Source: Oscillospiraceae bacterium (GTDB lineage Bacteria > Bacillota > Clostridia > Oscillospirales > Ruminococcaceae). Taken from it: a stretch of DNA of 64,000 nucleotides. Position numbers and translations under genes: made by a program. Position 1 is the first letter of the stretch; each line of letters begins with the position of its first letter. The notes under the pieces were generated by a model. It was not told the origin of the DNA, did no database searches, and was given only the letters and a program-made list of their open reading frames with translations. The DNA lies in assembly GCA_017518255.1 (NCBI GenBank), contig JAFWVK010000084.1, positions 1-64,000 of the forward strand, written 5' to 3'. Of the stretch, positions 22,915 through 30,336 are shown piece by piece.

Positions 22915-25900
22915 TTGCTCGGATTAAAGGGTATTACAAAGAATTATTTAGCAGGTGACTCCGAAGTACAGGCATTGAAAGGAATCGACATTCAGTTCCG
23001 TCAGAATGAATTTGTAGCAGTGCTCGGTCCTTCCGGCTGCGGAAAAACGACACTGCTGAATATTATCGGCGGTCTTGACAGATATACATCCGGCGATCTG
23101 ACGATTGCCGACAAATCGACAAAGGAATACAAAGATAAGAACTGGGATTACTACCGGAATCACACCATCGGTTTTGTGTTTCAGACGTATAATCTCATAC
23201 CGCACCAGAGTGTGCTGTCCAATGTTGAGCTTGCGCTGACACTTTCCGGTATTTCCAAATCGGAGCGCAGAGAGCGTGCCAAAAAGATGCTCGAACGCGT
23301 CGGACTTGGCGATCAGATTCATAAGAAGCCCAATCAGATGTCCGGCGGTCAGATGCAGCGTGTAGCAATTGCGCGTGCGCTGATTAACGATCCGGAAATA
23401 TTGCTTGCCGATGAACCGACCGGTGCGCTGGATACTGAAACCAGTGTTCAGATTATGGATCTTCTGAAAGAGATTGCCGAAGACCGGCTGGTTATCATGG
23501 TTACGCATAACCCTGAGCTTGCCGAGCAGTATGCAACTCGTATTATCCGTCTGCTCGACGGTAAGGTGCAGAGCGATTCCATGCCTTACTCCGAGGAGGA
23601 GGCTGCTGCCGACCGCAAGGCGTTTCTGGAAAAGAAAGCAGAAACCGAAGGCGAGGGAAAGAAGAAAAAGGAAAAAAAGCGCGTATCCATGAGCCTGCCG
23701 ACGGCGTTCTCGCTGTCTCTGAATAATCTCATGACCAAAAAAACCCGCACGATGCTGACCTCTTTTGCCGGCAGCATCGGTATTATCGGTATTTCACTGA
23801 TTCTTTCGCTCTCCGACGGATTCCAGACATTTATCAACGAATCACAGGAAAATACGCTTTCTTCCTATCCGCTGACTATCAATGCACAGACGGTCGATCT
23901 CAGCGGCATGATTGAGAGCATTACCGGACAGAGCGAAAAAAAGATTGAACACGGAACCGACAAGGTTTATTCCAGCAGCGCCGGTGCGGAACTGCTCAAT
24001 GCAATGGTTGCCGAGGTCAAGCAGAATGATATGCCTGCATTTAAGGCGTATATCGAGGAGCATGAATCTGAGCTTTCGGATTATACCATTCAGTATCAGT
24101 ATAATATCACACCGCAGATTTATCTGGCTGATACCAGCGAAGATGTGGTTGCCGTTAACCCGAACCCGCTTCTCGATGCCTATTATACGATGCTCGGCTA
24201 TGATATGAACAACATGTCTTCTTCGTTCTCAAATATGATGGATTTAAGCACGGAGGGCATGGATGTTTGGACACTGCTGTATAACGATCAGACGCTGCTG
24301 GATACACAGTATGATGTTATCAGCGGACACTGGCCTTCCTGCAAGGAGGAGGCGGTTCTGGTTGTCGATGAAAACAATGAAATCACCGACCTGACGCTGT
24401 ACGGCCTTGGTCTGCGCGATGCCAATGAAATTTCTGAAACCTTTACCAAACTGCTTGCCGGTGAACCGATTGAGGTGAAATCAGACAGTTACAGTTATGA
24501 TGAACTGATGAATATGCAGTTCAAGCTGATTCTGAACACAGACCGCTATGAATTTTCCAAAGAAAAGAATTGTTGGCGTGACCGTTCCAGAAGCGATGAA
24601 TATATGGCAGAGAAAATCGAAAACGGCATTTCTCTCCATATCTGCGGCATCGTCCGGCAGAAGCCGGGAAAGATTGCCGGCGCACTTCAGGCAGGTACGG
24701 TCTGCTATACCAGTGAACTGGTTGATTACCTGATTGAAGAAAACAGCAAGACTGAAATTGTCAGGCAGCAGCTCGAAAAGCCTGAAATCGACGTCTTTAC
24801 CGGATTTGAATTTGAAGACCGCAGTGATGTTACGATTGATGATGTTTATGCGTATATCGACAACATGACAGAGGAACAGTTTCAACAGCTCCAGTCGATG
24901 TTTACCCGCTTCTACGGCAATACCTTTAACGGGGAAGATATCGGAGAGGCGCTTGCGGCGATGAGCGATGACGAACTGGTTGCGGCGGTTGCACCTTCGA
25001 TGCTTGCAGATATCAAGACGGAGGATGCAAAGGCATTTGCCGAAACTGAACAGGGCAAAGCGGTCATTCTTGATTATGTTGCCAAGTCTATGGGCGTTCC
25101 GCCCGATGAATCCCTTATGGAGTCGGTGACGGACGAACAGCTTCTTGAAATCTACAAGGGTGTTGTGCAGTCACAGCTGACTGCCGATGCAATCCGCAAG
25201 CAGATTTCCGAAATGGATGAGGACGAACTGGATGCACTTGCACAGTCCTTTAATCCTGCGAAGGATATTGAAAGCCTGAAATCCGCAATGGCGACAATGG
25301 ATGAGAAAACCCTGCTGACGATTTTCAAAGAGCAGGTTCTTGCACAGTCAACAGACAACACTTATGACGGAAACCTTCAGAAGCTCGGTCAGCGCGACAA
25401 GGATAATCCGTTTGCAATCTATATTTATTCCGCAAGTTTTGAGGCAAAAGAGAAATTTGCTGATTTCGTTTCGGAATACAACAACAAGCAGATTGCAGCC
25501 GGAAACGAGGATGCAACGATTGAGTATACCGACTATATCGGCCTGCTGCTGAATGCAGTCACGAAGATTATCAACATGGTTTCTTATGTTCTGATCGGAT
25601 TTGTTTCGATTTCGCTGGTCGTTTCGTCGATCATGATTGGCATTATTACATACATCTCCGTTCTGGAGCGAACCAAGGAAATCGGTATTCTCCGTTCAAT
25701 CGGTGCATCAAAGCGCGATATCAGCCGCGTATTCAATGCGGAAACATTTATTGTCGGTCTGATAGCCGGTGTGCTCGGCGTTCTGATCACAGTGCTTTTG
25801 GATATACCGATCAATAAGATCATTGAACATGCGTCCGGTGCGCCGGATATCGCCTTCCTGCGTCCGGTTTATGCAGCCATCCTGATCGGCATTTCGGTCC

Positions 25901-25980
25901 TTCTGACGCTCATAGCGGGTATCATTCCTTCTAAGCTTGCAGCAAAGAAAGATCCGGTTATTGCACTTCGTACAGAATAA
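22915..25980 (+). CDS. fused ABC ATPase-permease of MacB type with a very large external domain
   Basis: Single-chain half transporter of about 1021 residues. Residues 1-225 are a MacB-type ATPase (Walker A GPSGCGKTT, signature MSGGQMQR, Walker B ILLADEPTGALD). A Glu/Lys linker (EEEAAADRKAFLEKKAETEG and a run of Lys) leads to the first membrane helix (TMLTSFAGSIGIIGISLILSL). An external domain of about 550 residues follows, then three FtsX helices at the C-terminus (INMVSYVLIGFVSISLVVSS onward; ERTKEIGILRSIGASKRDIS). The start is TTG at 22915 with GAAAGG upstream; the ATG at 22870 would add a stretch with no ribosome site. Clostridia carry several such proteins, usually linked to peptide export or resistance; no regulator is adjacent here. 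Confidence 0.88.
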   Translation: MLGLKGITKNYLAGDSEVQALKGIDIQFRQNEFVAVLGPSGCGKTTLLNIIGGLDRYTSGDLTIADKSTKEYKDKNWDYYRNHTIGFVFQTYNLIPHQSVLSNVELALTLSGISKSERRERAKKMLERVGLGDQIHKKPNQMSGGQMQRVAIARALINDPEILLADEPTGALDTETSVQIMDLLKEIAEDRLVIMVTHNPELAEQYATRIIRLLDGKVQSDSMPYSEEEAAADRKAFLEKKAETEGEGKKKKEKKRVSMSLPTAFSLSLNNLMTKKTRTMLTSFAGSIGIIGISLILSLSDGFQTFINESQENTLSSYPLTINAQTVDLSGMIESITGQSEKKIEHGTDKVYSSSAGAELLNAMVAEVKQNDMPAFKAYIEEHESELSDYTIQYQYNITPQIYLADTSEDVVAVNPNPLLDAYYTMLGYDMNNMSSSFSNMMDLSTEGMDVWTLLYNDQTLLDTQYDVISGHWPSCKEEAVLVVDENNEITDLTLYGLGLRDANEISETFTKLLAGEPIEVKSDSYSYDELMNMQFKLILNTDRYEFSKEKNCWRDRSRSDEYMAEKIENGISLHICGIVRQKPGKIAGALQAGTVCYTSELVDYLIEENSKTEIVRQQLEKPEIDVFTGFEFEDRSDVTIDDVYAYIDNMTEEQFQQLQSMFTRFYGNTFNGEDIGEALAAMSDDELVAAVAPSMLADIKTEDAKAFAETEQGKAVILDYVAKSMGVPPDESLMESVTDEQLLEIYKGVVQSQLTADAIRKQISEMDEDELDALAQSFNPAKDIESLKSAMATMDEKTLLTIFKEQVLAQSTDNTYDGNLQKLGQRDKDNPFAIYIYSASFEAKEKFADFVSEYNNKQIAAGNEDATIEYTDYIGLLLNAVTKIINMVSYVLIGFVSISLVVSSIMIGIITYISVLERTKEIGILRSIGASKRDISRVFNAETFIVGLIAGVLGVLITVLLDIPINKIIEHASGAPDIAFLRPVYAAILIGISVLLTLIAGIIPSKLAAKKDPVIALRTE

Positions 25981-25990
25981 AATAAAACTC

Positions 25991-26023
25991 AGCGGCTCAG
26001 TCTTTTCGGACTGAGCCGCTTTT
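25991..26023. terminator. bidirectional terminator between convergent genes
   Basis: AGCGGCTCAGTC (25991-26002) pairs perfectly with GACTGAGCCGCT (26009-26020); TTTT follows on the plus strand and a T-rich tract on the minus strand. It serves the ABC gene (+) and the GH3 gene (-). Confidence 0.85.
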
Positions 26024-26036
26024 GTCGGACGCAGTA

Positions 26037-28820
26037 TTAAGAATCAAGCTTTTGCTCCATTTCATCCGCATGCTGTGCAGCAAGCGCGGAGAGATCGACA
26101 TTCTGTTCATCCGATCTGTCAAACCGGATGGCTTCCATATGCAGACCGCTCTGTGCAAAATAGAGCCTCAGTGCGGTGTACCGCGAGAAGATCGGGATTT
26201 TTTTGCAGAAGGAAACAGGTTTTCCGCCGGTGCCGTTCCATGTAAAGGTACCGCTTGCCGTTCCCATGCTGAACAAGGTGACAGGAATCTGTGCCAACTC
26301 GCTCTGTGTGGATGAAGCGGTCAGGGTGACAAGATACCAGCCGGGAATTTTTGTGTCCAGACCGAATGAGAATGCAGAACCGCGGTCTGTCCGGATTTCC
26401 TCAAGTGGAATGGCCAGGCTGTTTTCGAGTGTATAGAATTCAACAGGTTCACCGCTGTCGATTTCTTCGGCAGGGCGGTTTATAATTTCAGGTACGGTAT
26501 CTTCTCCGAGGAGCCGTTTCATTGCGTTTGTGTGCAGCAGGAAGCGGCAGATATTTGCTGCGTTCCGCTGCAATTCCGCTTTTGTGAGGGTTCCGCTTTC
26601 AAGTGCAGACATGATGTTGTCATCATGCTCTTTGCAGTCGGCGCATACCATATAAACATCATTCTGTGCACGAACCATTGCAGCAAAATCTTTCTGATCC
26701 GGACCTTGTCCGCGTTCATTGATATTAGCCCACCAGTCAGTCATAACAAATCCGGTGAAGCCCCACTCATTCCGAAGGATTTCCGTGCAGAGGTCATAGT
26801 TTCCGGCAGTCCAGAGTCCGTTGACGGAGCCGTAGGTTGTCATCACCGAATCGGCATTGCCCTGCTGAACGGCAATTTCAAAGCCTTTGAGGTACAGCTC
26901 GCGCAGAGCGCGTTCCGATACGACATCATTCAGGAAATGTCTGCGTGTTTCCTGATTGTTTCCGCAGAAATGCTTGATTGTTCCGGTGACACCGGCTGCA
27001 TGCAATCCTTTCAGTTCCGCTGACGCCATGATGCCTGTCAGATACGGGTCTTCGGAGAAATATTCAAAATTCCGTCCGTTCAGCGGATGACGGTGCAGAT
27101 TCATTCCCGGTCCCAGCAGGCAGTCAACCTTGTTTGCGGCCATTTCAAGACCGACGCAGGTGAACAGCTCCGTCAGTAAATCCGGATTGAATGTTGAAGC
27201 AAGCATGGTACCGTTCGGCAGACTGAATGCTTTCGTGCCGCAGTCCAGCCGCATGCCGGAGGGACCGTCCGAGCAGCATGCCGCAGGAATGCCGTATGCA
27301 GTAAGTTTATCGGTAACACCGCCGAATGCGGATGCCGTGCCGGGTGTTACCCGCGGGCTGCCCATGCCCTCGCCGCGCATCAGCTGTGCAAGCTCAGCGT
27401 CGGAAAGCTGTGCAATGAATTCCTCCATGCTGACAGACCCGTTCAGCACATCCGCGAGTTTCCGGCCTTTTCCGCCTTCCGGCAGTTCATCGGGCAGAGC
27501 GCTCATCCGTCTTTCCTCTTCGCTGAAATCCATCAGCGGGACGGATTCTTTCATAATCCGTGTACCGAAACGGACAATTTCCGGTTTTATGCGTTCAAAT
27601 TTCTCAACCGGCGGCATTGCCTGACGGCATTGCTGCACAATTTGCAGTTCGGAATTCTGTAAGCAGCCGACATATTTCGCATTCCGGACGTCCGTTCCGA
27701 CATAGTACCGGTATTCGCCCTGCTCAATGACCCATGCATGAGTATATCCGGTTGCGCCGCTGTCATCGAAGGAAGCAGGAAAATCGGCAGTAAACGTCAT
27801 TTCCTGTGATTCGCCCGGATTCAGCAGACGGGTCTTCTGAAACGCAGTCAGAACCCTGAGCGGTTTGCCGAGGGTTCCCTGCGGTGCTTCGCAGTAAACC
27901 TGAACAACTTCCTTTCCGGCAGAATCGCCGGTATTCGTGACTGTCACACGGAGGAAACGGTCTTCCATTGCGGTGCGGACAGAAAATGTTGTGTAGGATA
28001 ATCCAAACCCGAACGGAAACCGCACGGATTCTCTTGCAAATGTTTCAAAGTACCGGTATCCGACATAAATATCTTCTGCATAAACGTCACTGTCCGGGTT
28101 TCCGAAGTTTTCGTCCGAAGGATACTGCCTGATCTGGTATGCAACGGTATCCGGAAGCTTGCCGGAGGGAGATACTTTTCCGGTCAGAACAGCAGCAGTT
28201 CCGGTTCCTCCGGTCATACCGCCCTGCCAGACATAGAGAACTGCATCCGGAGAACATTCATCGAGAAACTGCATGTCAATGAGATTTCCGGTGTTCAGCA
28301 GGACAATGACGTACCGGAAGTGCTTTCTGCATATGCGGATCATTTCCGTTTCGGCATCTGTCAGAAGATAGGAGCCTTTTGCCAGTCGGTTATCCTGTTC
28401 CTCACCGGCAGTTCTGCCGATGACAATGACTGCGCGGCTGCAATGTCCGGCTGCCTGCCTGACAAGTTCGTCATCCAGAGGCATTTCCGCCTGTGACCAG
28501 GGTTCTCCGCCCCATCCGTCTCCGAGATCGTAGAGGTGCTGAGAGTCCCATTCCCTGTATACGTTCAGAAGCGGTTCATACAGCTTTACCCCTGCTTCGA
28601 GGAGTCCGTCCAGAATACCGGTTACCTTTGACACATTGACCATACCGCCGGAACCGGTTCCGCTTTTATAATAGTGCAGCTGCATACGGCCGAACAGAGC
28701 AATCTGTTCACCTGCGGGCAGCGGCAGAGCGTGGTTTTCGTTCCGCAGCATGACAATGCCTTCCGAGACTGCATCTGCTGCAAGCTGTAAATATGTGTTC
28801 CAATCCAAAACCTGTTTCAA
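26037..28820 (-). CDS. intracellular GH3 beta-glucosidase with inverted domain order
   Basis: Beta-glucosidase-type enzyme of 927 residues with no signal peptide, so it acts on imported oligosaccharides. The usual GH3 order is reversed. The C-terminal alpha/beta sandwich domain comes first (about 10-240), then a fibronectin-like domain (about 285-380), then the catalytic (alpha/beta)8 barrel (about 460-770). Nucleophile Asp695 lies in FVMTDWW; KHF (616-618), SDGPSG (517-522) and NGRNFEYFSEDP are in the barrel. A C-terminal beta domain (about 790-905) follows. This order is known from Ruminococcus and Butyrivibrio enzymes. The start codon is TTG with GGAGG 6 bases upstream. Last gene of a run of seven on this strand. 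Confidence 0.93.
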   Translation of the reverse strand: MKQVLDWNTYLQLAADAVSEGIVMLRNENHALPLPAGEQIALFGRMQLHYYKSGTGSGGMVNVSKVTGILDGLLEAGVKLYEPLLNVYREWDSQHLYDLGDGWGGEPWSQAEMPLDDELVRQAAGHCSRAVIVIGRTAGEEQDNRLAKGSYLLTDAETEMIRICRKHFRYVIVLLNTGNLIDMQFLDECSPDAVLYVWQGGMTGGTGTAAVLTGKVSPSGKLPDTVAYQIRQYPSDENFGNPDSDVYAEDIYVGYRYFETFARESVRFPFGFGLSYTTFSVRTAMEDRFLRVTVTNTGDSAGKEVVQVYCEAPQGTLGKPLRVLTAFQKTRLLNPGESQEMTFTADFPASFDDSGATGYTHAWVIEQGEYRYYVGTDVRNAKYVGCLQNSELQIVQQCRQAMPPVEKFERIKPEIVRFGTRIMKESVPLMDFSEEERRMSALPDELPEGGKGRKLADVLNGSVSMEEFIAQLSDAELAQLMRGEGMGSPRVTPGTASAFGGVTDKLTAYGIPAACCSDGPSGMRLDCGTKAFSLPNGTMLASTFNPDLLTELFTCVGLEMAANKVDCLLGPGMNLHRHPLNGRNFEYFSEDPYLTGIMASAELKGLHAAGVTGTIKHFCGNNQETRRHFLNDVVSERALRELYLKGFEIAVQQGNADSVMTTYGSVNGLWTAGNYDLCTEILRNEWGFTGFVMTDWWANINERGQGPDQKDFAAMVRAQNDVYMVCADCKEHDDNIMSALESGTLTKAELQRNAANICRFLLHTNAMKRLLGEDTVPEIINRPAEEIDSGEPVEFYTLENSLAIPLEEIRTDRGSAFSFGLDTKIPGWYLVTLTASSTQSELAQIPVTLFSMGTASGTFTWNGTGGKPVSFCKKIPIFSRYTALRLYFAQSGLHMEAIRFDRSDEQNVDLSALAAQHADEMEQKLDS

Positions 28821-28840
28821 AGTATTTCCTCCGTCCCTCT

Positions 28841-28865
28841 CGTCAGTCTGATTTCCGTACTGACG
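28841..28865 (-). repeat. hairpin in the GGDEF-GH3 intergenic gap
   Basis: CGTCAGT (28841-28847) and ACTGACG (28859-28865) form a perfect 7-bp stem in the 50-base gap, just upstream of the ribosome site of the GH3 gene. There is no T-run, so it is more likely a processing or translation element than a terminator. Confidence 0.4.
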
Positions 28866-28870
28866 TTTGA

Positions 28871-30283
28871 TTATGAATTCTGAATTTCAATGAATTTGCT
28901 TCCGTGTTCGATGATTTGTTCCTTTTGCTGTCGGTCATATAAGAATACATAAAAGATATTTCCGTATCGCGGTGTATGAACCAGATGTCCGATATCGTCA
29001 ATATACTTGATTTTTCCGGATTTGGTGATAATCCGGTAGCTGACATAATCAAGGTTTCCGGTATTGGTTTGAAGCTGTGCCTGAATTTCCTGTTCAACCC
29101 GTTCAAGATCATCCGGATGTACGATATTCCGGAAACTGTCGCCGCTGAATTGCAGCAGATCATGCATGGACTCACATTCAAACAGTTCATAGAGCTTATC
29201 GTTTCCGAAGAGGATTTCCTCTGAGCTGTCTGCTTTATAGACCAGAATGGCACCGGGAATACCGGATATAATGTCTCCCAGATGAAAGCTGAGCTGAGTT
29301 CGCTTCTGACTGCGCATTTCCTGACGGAACAAGGAATAATTGTTCCGGTGATGCATTTTAACATGGTACATTGCAATATCAGCCTTCATGGCAAGATCGT
29401 GATATTCCGTGCCCTGCTCCGGATAGAGAGAATATCCGATTGAGAAGGAAAACTGGTAGGTATGGTCATGATGTGTGACCAGATGCGGCTCATGATAAAA
29501 CCGGCTGATTTCTTCTTCTGCTTCTTCCTTCGTGCGGTTTTTCAGAAGAATCAGGAATTCATCACCGCCGTTGCGGACAATCACACTGTCTCTGCCGAAA
29601 AACTGCTCCATCTGTCTGGCAGCGGCACGCAGAACAATGTCGCCGATGTTATGCCCGTACTGATCGTTGAAGCGTTTGAAATAATCCAGATCAATCAGAA
29701 GAACAGCGGCATTATCCTGCGGATACTGCGTGAAATACTCAATGATATGCATATCGCCGGCGCTCCGGTTATAAAGCCCGGTCAGTCCGTCAAACTCGAC
29801 CTTTCTCATCAGACCGCTGTCCATGTCCTGCATTCTTGTGATATTGCAGATCAGAAACAGTGCGCAGATTCCTTCTGCTTTTTCTGAAAGCTCACAGCTG
29901 ATCAGCAGACGGACTTCTTCACCCAGTACCGAATAGACTGCTTCTGTCCGGACATAGTTTTCGCCGGTTTGAAACAGTGAAACCAGGTGATCGGATGCAA
30001 ACAGAGCATTCAGCTTTCCGCCCGTTTCCTTATCCTTGCATTTTTCGGAAAGGACATTCAGCATTTCCTCGTAAGACTTTGGCTGCTGTTTCGGGAACAG
30101 GCTTCTCATGACATCTGTCAGATACAGCCTGCTGACAGTGTCGTGGATCAGATTCACTGAAAAACTGCTCGATTTTTGCAGCAGATGTTCTATGGAAGGG
30201 TATCCCAGATATCCTGCAAAGGATCTTCCGGCAAGCCGGTACATTCCTTCTTTGGCTTCAGTTGTGAATTTATCGTCGGACAT
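28871..30283 (-). CDS. GGDEF-PAS diguanylate cyclase
   Basis: Predicted cytoplasmic enzyme making cyclic di-GMP from two GTP. In 470 residues: an N-terminal PAS-like region (about 1-150), a GGDEF domain (about 160-325) starting FDGLTGLYNRSAG with the active-site motif intact at 239-243 (RNGGDEF), and a C-terminal PAS domain (about 335-455) ending in a short helix. The RxxD product-inhibition site expected nine residues before GGDEF is absent (GRDS instead). No membrane segments are visible. A PAS after the GGDEF domain is less common than before it. GGGGTG precedes the ATG. It sits between a dockerin glycosidase gene and a GH3 gene, so a link to plant fibre degradation is possible but unproven. 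Confidence 0.92.
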   Translation of the reverse strand: MSDDKFTTEAKEGMYRLAGRSFAGYLGYPSIEHLLQKSSSFSVNLIHDTVSRLYLTDVMRSLFPKQQPKSYEEMLNVLSEKCKDKETGGKLNALFASDHLVSLFQTGENYVRTEAVYSVLGEEVRLLISCELSEKAEGICALFLICNITRMQDMDSGLMRKVEFDGLTGLYNRSAGDMHIIEYFTQYPQDNAAVLLIDLDYFKRFNDQYGHNIGDIVLRAAARQMEQFFGRDSVIVRNGGDEFLILLKNRTKEEAEEEISRFYHEPHLVTHHDHTYQFSFSIGYSLYPEQGTEYHDLAMKADIAMYHVKMHHRNNYSLFRQEMRSQKRTQLSFHLGDIISGIPGAILVYKADSSEEILFGNDKLYELFECESMHDLLQFSGDSFRNIVHPDDLERVEQEIQAQLQTNTGNLDYVSYRIITKSGKIKYIDDIGHLVHTPRYGNIFYVFLYDRQQKEQIIEHGSKFIEIQNS

Positions 30284-30336
30284 GTTACACCCCGCTTATA
30301 TATGTCATTGAAATTTGTTTCAGTAAAACCATGTGT

